The notes beneath the pieces are model-generated. The model was given only the letters and a program-made list of their open reading frames with translations, had not been told where the DNA came from and ran no database searches. Both the position numbers and the translations under genes were made by a program. A stretch of 64,000 bases of DNA from Halomonas sp. TD01 (GTDB taxonomy: Bacteria; Pseudomonadota; Gammaproteobacteria; Pseudomonadales; Halomonadaceae), in assembly GCF_923868895.1 (NCBI RefSeq), contig NZ_OV350343.1:2728001-2792000 (forward strand), given 5' to 3'. Positions 1 to 8,090 of the stretch are shown in pieces. How positions within the stretch are numbered: position 1 is the stretch's first letter; every line of letters starts with the position of its first letter.

Positions 1-1146
1 AAGCCGCCAGCCGGCCTCGTCACGCCGCACAAGGCCTTGCGCCTGCCAAACGTCTGTCGCCGCATCAATGAGCATGGCATGGCCCTCGGTTCGGTGGGCG
101 AGGGCCTGCGCCAAACCAGGAGGAAAGGAGTTGTCCTTGAACCGTTCTGCAAGGTATCCAGACACTGCAGACTCATCTAGACCGTCAAGGGTGATCAACC
201 TGCAGTCTGGCTGCCGACTTAGTTGACCCAGCGTGGTCGCAAGCGTCCCGGCGCGGTCTAGTTCGTCATCGCGATAGCTGCCCAGAACCAGTAATCGCGC
301 CGGTGTGCGTTGCAGCCCCCAAGCGGCTAGCCAGGCGAGCGTACTAGGGTCTGCCCAGTGCAGATCCTCTAGCACCAGAACTCCAGGACGGCTACGGGTC
401 AGTCGTTCCATCAGCGCCGAGAATTCCCGCAGCATTGAGTTGTGGCGAGTACGATCCAACGCTTCGGCCTCCAAGCGACGCCCGGGGGAGTGTTGCTTGA
501 CCCAAGAGGGAGCGACGAGTGGCAGAAGCCGCGCCAGCGTGGCCTCCTCAGGTCCGACCATGAGTTGCGTCAATACATCCATCAGCAGCCCGTAGGGTTC
601 GCGTGCGCCAGGGTGAGCGATGGCCTGACCCCGAGCAATCCACAGTGGCGTGCGCTGGGGTAAACTAGCCTCAAATGCTTCCAGAAGGCGTGTTTTTCCG
701 GCTCCTGCTTCGCCCGAAATCAAAGCCATCGCCCGTCGACCATGCCTGGCGGCGGCGGCCCTTTCACTTAGGGTTTCCAGCTCCTTGTCCCGTCCGATGC
801 AGAACACTGTCGATGCCGCCACGAGATCTTCAGACGCATCGCCGATCAGCGGGATCGGACGCGTTAGCCGGTAGCCCCGGCGGCCCACTGTCTCGATTAG
901 CCTGATGTCTTGGGCGTTGTTATCCAGCATCTGGCGTAATTCGCGGATGCACTGTTTGGGTCCCGCCTCGTTACCAGGGCCGTTGCCCCATATCATGCGC
1001 CGCAAATCAGTCGTGCTGACCACTTCTCCTTGCTGCTCTATCAGTGCCACCAGTACGGACAGTGTCTTGGGGCGTAGGCGTATCTGTACTTCACCGCACT
1101 GTAGGATGCCTTCGCATAGGTTTACCTCGATATCTTCCGAAGTCAT
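1..1146 (-). CDS. Winged-helix/STAND-type ATPase transcriptional regulator (3' end cut by window edge)
   Basis: Read by hand on the minus strand: 382 codons stay open from ATG at 1146 to the window edge, so the C-terminus is missing. Residues about 20-94 look like an OmpR/CadC-type winged helix (RLRPKTLSVLVAL, then IRELRQML and a wing ending ETVGRRGYRL). Residues about 115-380 look like an AAA_16 or STAND-type ATPase, with Walker A GEAGAGKT at about 144-151 and a Walker B-like LVLEDLHWADP at about 257-267. In this family a C-terminal TPR or sensor region usually follows, beyond the edge here. It is divergent from the hydrolase gene at 1354 across about 207 bp, which suggests it controls that operon. 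The plus-strand frames over 305-1259 are shadows. The domain call is firm; ligand and target are inference. Confidence 0.85.
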   Translation of the reverse strand, partial: MTSEDIEVNLCEGILQCGEVQIRLRPKTLSVLVALIEQQGEVVSTTDLRRMIWGNGPGNEAGPKQCIRELRQMLDNNAQDIRLIETVGRRGYRLTRPIPLIGDASEDLVAASTVFCIGRDKELETLSERAAAARHGRRAMALISGEAGAGKTRLLEAFEASLPQRTPLWIARGQAIAHPGAREPYGLLMDVLTQLMVGPEEATLARLLPLVAPSWVKQHSPGRRLEAEALDRTRHNSMLREFSALMERLTRSRPGVLVLEDLHWADPSTLAWLAAWGLQRTPARLLVLGSYRDDELDRAGTLATTLGQLSRQPDCRLITLDGLDESAVSGYLAERFKDNSFPPGLAQALAHRTEGHAMLIDAATDVWQAQGLVRRDEAGWRL

Positions 1147-1243
1147 GTTTTATGGGGCCTCAAGACTTATTGCCGGAAGCCATTGCGCGTGAATGGCGGC
1201 AGCAGTTAAGTAAATGGCTTAGTAAAGCGCGAATTATACCAAT

Positions 1244-1261
1244 ATTGAACCCTAATTGAAC
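1244..1261 (+). promoter_or_regulatory. Candidate regulator site: direct repeat ATTGAAC with 11-bp period
   Basis: ATTGAAC occurs at 1244-1250 and again at 1255-1261, exactly 11 bp apart, in the spacer between the divergent regulator (start 1146) and the hydrolase gene (start 1354). OmpR/PhoB-type winged helices bind direct repeats with about one helical turn between half-sites, so this fits the neighbouring regulator. That it binds here is inference. Confidence 0.35.
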
Positions 1262-1353
1262 TTTACACTTATTTGTTTGCAATCAGAAATGAGCTATCTT
1301 CGCCTTCGAGAAAATATAAGCAAAAATGCGCACAACAGAAGAGGGGCAGGCAC

Positions 1354-2646
1354 ATGACAGTCATCCGGTTCCAACACAGAACAGCCCGCTGGTTCCGGCC
1401 CGGCCTCTCGGTTTGCACCGTGGCTTTAGCCCTCGCTGCCCCCGTTACCTCGCAGGCTCAGGATCAGTCGCAGCAGCTCTGCGTGGCCGACCCGGCTGCA
1501 GTGACGGCTCGCGCGGCCATCACGCTACCCGACACGCCGCTGCCTGAGGCCCTGTCCCGCGCCCTCGACGCTGCCGCGCGCAGGGCGTTAGACGGGGCCG
1601 CTGCGCCTGGGGTTATTGCGGGCGTTGTCACACCCGAGGGCCGCTGGAGCGGTGCTTGGGGGGGCGCGGACCCCGAAACCGATGCTGCGATGGAAGTCGG
1701 CATGCACACACGGATCGGATCGGTCACCAAGACCTTCACCGGCACCGCCCTGATGCAGTTGGCCGAGGCTGGCAAGCTATCGCTCGACGATACGATCGAC
1801 CAGTATGTGCCTGGCGTTCCCAACGGCGATATCATCACTCTGCGCCATCTAGCCAGCATGACCAGCGGCTTGCTGAGCTATACTCAGGCGGATCCCTTCC
1901 TTGATCTTTTTTTCTCAGATCCTAGCTTGCACTATACTCCGCAAGACCTGCTTGATTTTGCCTTCCCCGGCTCGCCGATCTTTGCACCAGGGGAGAAGTT
2001 CAATTATTCGAACACCAATACTGTGCTGCTGGGCCTCGTGATCGAACAGGTGACCGGGCAAGATATAGACACTGTCTTTACTTCGATGATCCTGGACCCG
2101 CTGGGCCTGACAGAGACCACCGGCCCTGACGGTGCTGCCCTCATGCCAGAACCTTATCCGCAGGGATTTACCCTGCAAGGCGATGCTGCAACGCCGGCTG
2201 CACCCTCAAACGCGACACACTGGGATCCGTCCTGGGGATGGACAGCGGGTGGAATGATCTCGACCCTCGACGACCTGCTGGTGTATGGACGCTCCCTCGG
2301 CACAGGCAAGGGCCTGCTGGGCGCTGAGGCGCAGCAGGAGCGTCTGCGGTCCTTCCCAGAGCCGGCGGGCTACGGCATCGCTATGGGGTGCGTTGACGGC
2401 TGGGTCGGCCACACAGGTGAGCTGCCCGGTTACAACACGACGGTGTTCTACGACACGACGACGGATACAACGGTAGTCGTACAGGCCAACAGCGACATCC
2501 CTTCGGGGAATTGCGGGGATGAGGACGTGCTACCGGACAACCCCGACGACCTTGCATGCAGCTCGCCCGCTAGTCGCGTGTTTGAAGCGCTATCCGTTGC
2601 CCTCGGGCATCCGTTTTCTATGACATCGACGGCCTCAGCAGAGTGA
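1354..2646 (+). CDS. Exported serine hydrolase, beta-lactamase class C/DD-peptidase fold (first copy)
   Basis: A 430-residue protein of the serine beta-lactamase-like family (class C beta-lactamases, DD-carboxypeptidases, esterases). The three active-site motifs are visible: S123-V-T-K126, Y218-S-N220 and H353-T-G355. Residues 1 to about 36 form a Sec signal peptide (positive start, hydrophobic run, cut near SQA/AQA), so it acts in the periplasm or outside. I chose ATG 1354, preceded by a GAGGGG-like ribosome site, over the open frame from 1273, because the extra 27 residues are highly charged and would precede the signal. Its stop overlaps the GTG start of the translocator gene, so the two are probably translated together. 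Paired cysteines in the mature part fit export. Family is secure; substrate (peptidoglycan, D-amino peptide or ester) cannot be told. Confidence 0.85.
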   Translation: MTVIRFQHRTARWFRPGLSVCTVALALAAPVTSQAQDQSQQLCVADPAAVTARAAITLPDTPLPEALSRALDAAARRALDGAAAPGVIAGVVTPEGRWSGAWGGADPETDAAMEVGMHTRIGSVTKTFTGTALMQLAEAGKLSLDDTIDQYVPGVPNGDIITLRHLASMTSGLLSYTQADPFLDLFFSDPSLHYTPQDLLDFAFPGSPIFAPGEKFNYSNTNTVLLGLVIEQVTGQDIDTVFTSMILDPLGLTETTGPDGAALMPEPYPQGFTLQGDAATPAAPSNATHWDPSWGWTAGGMISTLDDLLVYGRSLGTGKGLLGAEAQQERLRSFPEPAGYGIAMGCVDGWVGHTGELPGYNTTVFYDTTTDTTVVVQANSDIPSGNCGDEDVLPDNPDDLACSSPASRVFEALSVALGHPFSMTSTASAE

Positions 2647-4319
2647 GCGCGCTGACATTGCTGTTCCAGCACAGCCGTTCCTCAGCTCTCCGCTTGGGTG
2701 TTGCCGCTCTGCTTTGTGCCTGTTACGCGAGCCCAGCATTGTCGCAGGGCTTGCCAGACGTCAACCGCATCCTATCTGGGCAAACTGTTATCCTACAGCG
2801 CTACGAACCGCCGCCTCAGGTCGGCCGTGTCGCCATCGGCGTGCAGGACGAGCGCGACAGGATCGACTTAGAGCGCGCCAAAAGCATCCGTATTCGCCTG
2901 GCTTCGGTGCGCATTGATGGGGCGCGGACCCTACCTTTGTCGACGTTGACGCCGATCTGGCAGGGCCGAATCGGTGCCGAAATTACGCTGGCTGATCTTT
3001 ACCGCATGGCAGATGCTGTTGACGCGGCCTATCTCGCTGCGGGCTATTTTTCCAAGACAGTGGTGCCGGTGCAGGATTTTTCTGACGGACAGATCCGGCT
3101 GCAGGTATTTGAAGGCTATGTCGACCGCATCGAGATCAACAGTCATATTCCTGGCATCGAGACACGGTTGGCACCCTACCTGCAACGTATTCTCGACATG
3201 CATCCTATTCGGGTAAAGGCGGCCGAGCGTGAACTGTTGTTGATGAGTGATCTTGCCGGACTTTCGATTGAAGGGACTTTTGTGCGCCCCGAAGGCGCGA
3301 CGGGCGGCGGGGTGCTGCGCCTGGAGATCGGACAATATCGAAGCTCAGGAATGATCGGACTCGACAATCTGGGATCCGACACCGTTGGCCCATTACAAAT
3401 GGCCGGTGTGGTGACCTTTAACGATGTCCTGAACCAGTTCGAGACCACCAATTTGACCGGTGTCATCACACCGCAACACCTTGACCGGATGACCTTGCTT
3501 CAAATGATGCAAAGCTATCCGCTCGGATCGAACGGCCTTAACGCGGGCTACAGTTTTGTTTACCTGCGCCAACACCCCGACGGGGGAGCCGGCGCGCCGG
3601 ACATCGATGTGACATCCGCCATGGGCACGGCGTTTATGTCCTACCCGTTTCTGAGGACGCTGGACCGCTCGCTCTGGGGGCAGGCTGAACTGACGGTGCG
3701 TAACGATGACGTCGACGTTCTTGGCTCGGCCGCTGCCCGTAGCCGGATCCGCTGGGTGACGAACTCACTGCAATATAGTCAGAGCTTTGAGACATCCGAG
3801 ATCAACCTCGAAGGAGCGGTGAATCTCGGCACGAACTCGGATATTGATATGGGCGCGGTGCCGGATGATTTCCACTTTGTTACCGCCGAACTGGACTACA
3901 CACAGGCTTTCAGCGAGACGACGACAATGACATTGCTGGCTCGCGGCCAATACGCTGGCAGGCCCCTGCCGGGCGCTGTTCAGTTCGGTATTGGCGGCGA
4001 GACTTATGGCAGAGCCTTCGATAGCGGCACTATCTCTGGCGACAAAGGTGCAGCGGCCTCGGCCCAGTTAAGCCACGAGATCGATATCGGGCTAGCATTC
4101 CTGCCCACGCTTTCAACCTCGGCCTTCGTGGATTACGGCGCAGCCTGGTCCGACGACGTCACCGGACACATGTATCTTGGCTCCTATGGAGTAGGCCTTG
4201 GTGGAACGTTAGAGGAACAGCTGAATTTCCAGGTTATCGGTGCGCTTCCCTGGACCCGTTCTGACATAGTGGAAGACAAGGGGGGCAAGCTAATTTTCCA
4301 GCTGGCAATGCCATTCTAA
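2643..4319 (+). CDS. Outer-membrane translocator, TpsB/FhaC/ShlB family
   Basis: A 558-residue two-partner-secretion type transporter (type Vb, Omp85 superfamily). Residues 1-35 are a signal peptide ending ALSQ. Residues about 80-165 form a POTRA-like domain (IRLASVRIDGARTLP ... LQVFEGYVDRIEI). The rest is beta-barrel-like, with a GGETYGRAF motif near residue 450 matching the VRGY/F lid-loop motif, and it ends in LAMPF with the C-terminal phenylalanine typical of outer-membrane barrels. The start is GTG at 2643, overlapping the upstream stop by four bases. A second serine hydrolase follows 57 bp downstream. TpsB proteins normally export a large TpsA beta-helix protein with an N-terminal TPS domain; none is encoded here. 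Whether the hydrolases are its cargo is open. Confidence 0.85.
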   Translation: MSALTLLFQHSRSSALRLGVAALLCACYASPALSQGLPDVNRILSGQTVILQRYEPPPQVGRVAIGVQDERDRIDLERAKSIRIRLASVRIDGARTLPLSTLTPIWQGRIGAEITLADLYRMADAVDAAYLAAGYFSKTVVPVQDFSDGQIRLQVFEGYVDRIEINSHIPGIETRLAPYLQRILDMHPIRVKAAERELLLMSDLAGLSIEGTFVRPEGATGGGVLRLEIGQYRSSGMIGLDNLGSDTVGPLQMAGVVTFNDVLNQFETTNLTGVITPQHLDRMTLLQMMQSYPLGSNGLNAGYSFVYLRQHPDGGAGAPDIDVTSAMGTAFMSYPFLRTLDRSLWGQAELTVRNDDVDVLGSAAARSRIRWVTNSLQYSQSFETSEINLEGAVNLGTNSDIDMGAVPDDFHFVTAELDYTQAFSETTTMTLLARGQYAGRPLPGAVQFGIGGETYGRAFDSGTISGDKGAAASAQLSHEIDIGLAFLPTLSTSAFVDYGAAWSDDVTGHMYLGSYGVGLGGTLEEQLNFQVIGALPWTRSDIVEDKGGKLIFQLAMPF

Positions 4320-4376
4320 TCCGGCAGGAGGCATCGCCTCGCCCGTCGCGCTATCCATCCCACAGGAGACCCTGAT

Positions 4377-5999
4377 ATGACCGCACCGAAAGCCGCACGC
4401 CCCCTTCTGAGGTCGGCCTTGGGCATTCTAAGCGCTGCCGCAGCGTTGCTTGCACTCAATGCCCCGCTCCATGCGGGGACGCTGCCGACCATTGCCTTGC
4501 CGGACCCTGCGATCTCTCCTGCACGGGTGAACCTGTTGCCGGTGCCGCAGACGCGGATCGACGAAGCAGTCGCCTCGCTGGATGAGCTGGTGCAGGATAT
4601 GTTGGAGCGGACCGGAGTACCAGGCCTCGCCGTTGCCGTGGTGCATGGGGAAGAGACACTGCTGATGCGCGGCTGGGGGCTGCGGGCGGAGGGCGCGGAG
4701 GAACAGGTTGATGCGGATACAGTCTTTATGCTCGCTTCGTTGTCCAAATCTGTCGGAGCCACAGTGGTGGCCACACAGGTCACGGATGGGATCGTCAGTT
4801 GGGACGATCCGGTTCGCAACCACTTGCCATGGTTCGACCTGGGCGATCCGTGGGTCAGCAATCATGTCACCATCGGGGATCTCTATGCGCACCGCTCTGG
4901 TCTGCCGGATCACGCTGGTGATGATCTCGAGGATATAGGCTATGACCGTCGCGCGGTGCTGGAGCGGCTGGCGCAGCTGCCCATGGGGCAGTTCAGGGCC
5001 GATTACGCCTATACGAACTTCGGCCTGACCGCTGCGGCCGAGGCGGTAGCCACCGCAACCGGCAAGGACTGGTCAACGCTCTCGGAAGAGGCGCTCTATG
5101 GTCCGCTCGGCATGGAGGTGACCAGTTCGCGCCACTCGGATTACATGGCGCGCGATAATCGCGCGGCAAGCCATGTGCCGGATGCCAACGGCTTCAGAGT
5201 GGCAGATCTGCGCCAGCCCGATGCGCAAAGTCCGGCGGGCGGGGTTAGTTCCAGCGCGCGAGACATGGCGAAATGGATGAAACTGGTGCTCTCCACCGGG
5301 CGTTTTGAAGGGCAGCAGCTGATTGCACCCGAAGCTCTCGTGCCTGCGCTTTCGCCGCATGCCATCAGCGGCCATCCCAGTGAAGCGGCTGATCGGGCTG
5401 GCACCTATGGCTACGGCTTTGGTGTCGGCGTGCGCCCCACCGGACGCGTTGTGCTGAGCCATTCGGGCGCCTTCGCCTTTGGTGCGGCGACCTCCTATTC
5501 GATGCTGCCGGACCTAGGGCTTGGGATCATCGTGCTGACCAATGCCAGCCCCACCGGCCTCCCCGAGGCATTGACTGCCAGCTTTCTTGATCGCGCAGAG
5601 TTTGGTGTGGAACAACGCGACTGGCTAGCGGCCTACGGGCCGCGCATCGCACCGCTCTCGGCCCCGGTCGGGGATCTGTTGGGCGTGACACCTCCGGCTG
5701 AGCCCACCGAAGCCCGGCCTGCCGAAGCTTATACTGGGATCTATGACAATGCCTATTTCGGGGCGGCTGAGGTACGTGAGACCGCTGACGGCTTGGTGCT
5801 CGAGGTTGGCCCCGCACCACAGCGCCTGCGGTTGATCCACTGGGACGGCGACCGCTTTGTCGCCTTCCCGGTGACAGAGAACCAACCAGAGGGCTCGGTT
5901 TCGCAGGTCGAATTCACCATGGGCGCGGATGGGAAGGCAGAAACGATAACCGTAGAACATCTGAACGAGGCGGGCCTTGGAGAGTTTCACCGATCATGA
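4377..5999 (+). CDS. Exported serine hydrolase, beta-lactamase fold with C-terminal extension (second copy)
   Basis: A 540-residue member of the same family as the gene at 1354, but clearly diverged from it. Active-site motifs are S121-L-S-K124, Y212-T-N214 and H362-S-G364. Residues 1-33 are a signal peptide ending LHA. After the catalytic domain (to about residue 410) a separate region of about 110 residues (AYTGIYDNAYFGAAEV ...) resembles the DUF3471-type beta domain often attached to such hydrolases. A GGAGA-like ribosome site (AGGAGA near 4364) precedes ATG 4377. The gene follows the translocator on the same strand and is probably in one transcript with it. The name beta-lactamase would overstate it; esterase, DD-peptidase or D-aminopeptidase activity is equally possible. 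Confidence 0.85.
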   Translation: MTAPKAARPLLRSALGILSAAAALLALNAPLHAGTLPTIALPDPAISPARVNLLPVPQTRIDEAVASLDELVQDMLERTGVPGLAVAVVHGEETLLMRGWGLRAEGAEEQVDADTVFMLASLSKSVGATVVATQVTDGIVSWDDPVRNHLPWFDLGDPWVSNHVTIGDLYAHRSGLPDHAGDDLEDIGYDRRAVLERLAQLPMGQFRADYAYTNFGLTAAAEAVATATGKDWSTLSEEALYGPLGMEVTSSRHSDYMARDNRAASHVPDANGFRVADLRQPDAQSPAGGVSSSARDMAKWMKLVLSTGRFEGQQLIAPEALVPALSPHAISGHPSEAADRAGTYGYGFGVGVRPTGRVVLSHSGAFAFGAATSYSMLPDLGLGIIVLTNASPTGLPEALTASFLDRAEFGVEQRDWLAAYGPRIAPLSAPVGDLLGVTPPAEPTEARPAEAYTGIYDNAYFGAAEVRETADGLVLEVGPAPQRLRLIHWDGDRFVAFPVTENQPEGSVSQVEFTMGADGKAETITVEHLNEAGLGEFHRS

Positions 6000-6454
6000 C
6001 GCAGCCCAGCTGAGTGCTTCCTCCTTGGCTGGATCAGCTGCGCGGACTGTGTCGTCAGATTGTTGGGTAGGCGTCATGGCTGTTCCCTGTCTTGTCACCA
6101 ACTTCCAGCCTGCCTCCGCGAGGTCTCTTCTGGGGATATTTTCAGAAAGATAAATGGCTTCAGAAAACGGCATATAAACATAGAGAGGATAAGAAGCACT
6201 TCAGGAAAGGGGGAGGCAGTGACAAGCTCAATGAAGTGCCGCCTCCTTTACGGCTGTCCATGATCTACAACCACAGAAAAGGTGCTTGAGCATTAAGTTC
6301 AGCACTATTTCCAAAGGGCACATAAACATTTGATACAAACTTTGACCTACCTTGAGAGACAGTACATTATCGTTTGATACAAGATACGCTGGATATAATT
6401 TGGTCAGTAAGTAACTTTTATAGAAACCTTTTTTTCCAATGAGTTATAAAAATA
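6000..6454. other. Gene-free, AT-rich junction between the GC-rich block and the sensor pair
   Basis: No convincing coding frame was found on either strand; short open frames at 6060-6289 and a 27-codon minus frame at 5996-6079 lack recognisable content. Composition changes here from GC-rich to AT-rich. TTTGATACAA occurs twice, at 6329-6338 and 6373-6382, 44 bp apart, and TATAAT lies at 6394-6399. This is likely the promoter region of the gene at 6455. The repeats could be a regulator site, which is inference. Confidence 0.4.
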
Positions 6455-6938
6455 ATGAATAATATCCCGTCGTTTGGCTTACGAAAATACATATGGTGGT
6501 TACACTCAGTTTCGCTGGTTTTCTTTGCTACTATTTTACTGGCAGCTGAAGTTAAGCCCGTTCCAGGCACTTTTGCTTCTTCACAAGATGAGGCTCCTAT
6601 ATTGATGGTGGATACTCAGGAAGGACGCCGTTATATTAGCCGTGCTGACATCGAAACCTTGCCACTTTATGCTACAAATTTTCAGCATTTCAAAGGTTTG
6701 TATGGAAGTTTTGCAGGCGTATGGCTGAAAGATCTGCTCTCTGCTCAAAATATTGATGAAGCGGCAACGCTTCGTTTCATCGCTCATGACGATTACAGCG
6801 TTTTTATAAATTCAGAAGATCGTCTCAAACGGGATTATCTTCTCGTTACCCGCCTCGATGGAGAACCTCTAACGCTGACTGACTTTGGACCCACGTTGTT
6901 GATTGTCCCGGCTGAGGCAGAGTCCTTGGCCGCAGAAA

Positions 6939-8010
6939 CTGAGTGCAACACCTGAGCATTTCGCTAAGGTGTTGTCCCATGTCTTACCTCGAACTCAGTA
7001 TTGAAGAACGTGCCAGCATCCAAGTGGGTCAAGCCCAAGGGATGAGCCTTCGGCATATTGCCCAGCTCCTGGGGCGAGCTCCTTCAACCATCTCTCGTGA
7101 AATACGCCGTAACCAAATGGCCCAGAACGGTTACTGCGCCCGGTACGCCCAACGTCAGCGAGAAAAGCGTCGAGAGGTCTGTCGTCCTGCGCGTAAGCTT
7201 TTGCCAGGCACCGAGCGGTTTGATCTCATCGTGCATATGTTGCGGCGACGCTTGTCTCCCGAACAAATTAGCGGCAAGCTCAAGACGATGAAACTACCTG
7301 ATTTGCGCGATGCCTACGTCTGCCGAGAGACCATCTACACGGCCATTTATGCCTTGCCTGTTGGCCACCTTCGCAAGGAACTGATTCACTGCTTGCGACA
7401 AGGTAAAACCACACGCAAGCCTCGCCGTGGCGAAGTGGATCGACGTGGCCAGATCCCTGACATGGTCAGCATTCACTTACGTCCGCCCGAGGTCAGTAAG
7501 CGTGAAATGCCCGGCCACTGGGAAGGCGATCTGATCAAAGGTAAGAATAACGCGTCCGCGGTAGGCACCTTGGTAGAGCTTAGTAGTGGCTATCTGATCC
7601 TCGCAAAAATGGACGACGCCACCGCCACCTCCGCCGTAGCAGGCTTTAGTGCTGCTCTGAATCGAATGCCGACCACCGCTCGAAAAAGCATGACCTATGA
7701 TCAGGGGCGTGAAATGGCACAACATGCAAAAATCACTCAAGAAACCGGCGTTGCGATTTACTTTTGCGATCCCCATAGCCCCTGGCAACGTGGGGCCAAT
7801 GAGAATATCAATGGCCTTATCCGTCAATATTTACCGAAAGGAACGGACCTTTCAGTACATAGCCAGGAAGAGCTGGACGCCATTGCCTTTGAGCTGAATA
7901 TGCGACCTCGAAAACGCTTTGGATTTAAATGTCCGATAGAAGTGATGAGCGAGCTGATGGCCAAGTACCATGAAAGCCCATCAACCATCCAATGAGTGTG
8001 TTGCACTCAG
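6939..8010 (+). mobile_element. IS30-family insertion sequence, about 1072 bp
   Basis: The ends are perfect 13-bp inverted repeats: CTGAGTGCAACAC at 6939-6951 and its complement at 7998-8010. One intact transposase fills the interior. No clear 2-3 bp target duplication is seen; only a single A is shared at both junctions (6938 and 8011), and that count restores the reading frame of the interrupted gene. Intact ends and intact transposase point to a recent and possibly still mobile copy. Confidence 0.85.
6979..7995 (+). CDS. IS30-family transposase
   Basis: A 338-residue transposase that cuts and joins the ends of its own element. The N-terminal third carries helix-turn-helix motifs (IEERASIQVGQAQGMSLRHI, then GRAPSTISREIRRN). 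The rve-type catalytic core shows D184 in HWEGDLIKG, D241 in TYDQGRE and E275 in GANENINGL, a DD33E spacing typical of IS30. I chose ATG 6979 because MSYLELSIEERASI is the common family start; the frame is open from GTG 6943, inside the terminal repeat. Length is normal and there is no frameshift, so it is probably functional. Confidence 0.93.
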   Translation: MSYLELSIEERASIQVGQAQGMSLRHIAQLLGRAPSTISREIRRNQMAQNGYCARYAQRQREKRREVCRPARKLLPGTERFDLIVHMLRRRLSPEQISGKLKTMKLPDLRDAYVCRETIYTAIYALPVGHLRKELIHCLRQGKTTRKPRRGEVDRRGQIPDMVSIHLRPPEVSKREMPGHWEGDLIKGKNNASAVGTLVELSSGYLILAKMDDATATSAVAGFSAALNRMPTTARKSMTYDQGREMAQHAKITQETGVAIYFCDPHSPWQRGANENINGLIRQYLPKGTDLSVHSQEELDAIAFELNMRPRKRFGFKCPIEVMSELMAKYHESPSTIQ

Positions 8011-8090
8011 AGTCTGCATCCGCCGTCTGTTCAAGCAGGAACAGCCGACATGACCCATTGGGTCTGGTCAATTCGAGATATCATCGTCCA

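Noticed and set aside
305..1259. Several plus-strand open frames of 70-95 codons
   Set aside because: They lie opposite a continuous 382-codon minus-strand gene with clear winged-helix and Walker motifs, and have no family features of their own.
1464..2672. Minus-strand open frames inside the first hydrolase
   Set aside because: Shadows of a GC-rich gene; no conserved motifs or ribosome sites.
4377..5999. Antibiotic-resistance class C beta-lactamase
   Set aside because: The motifs fit the wider hydrolase family; size, C-terminal extension and context do not support an AmpC enzyme.
5996..6079. Short minus-strand frame of 27 codons after the second hydrolase
   Set aside because: No recognisable domain and it ends at once; kept only as a note in the spacer entry.
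6939..8010. IS30 right end as a new promoter for the cyclase
   Set aside because: TTGCAC at 8001 resembles a -35 box but no matching -10 was found at 16-18 bp.
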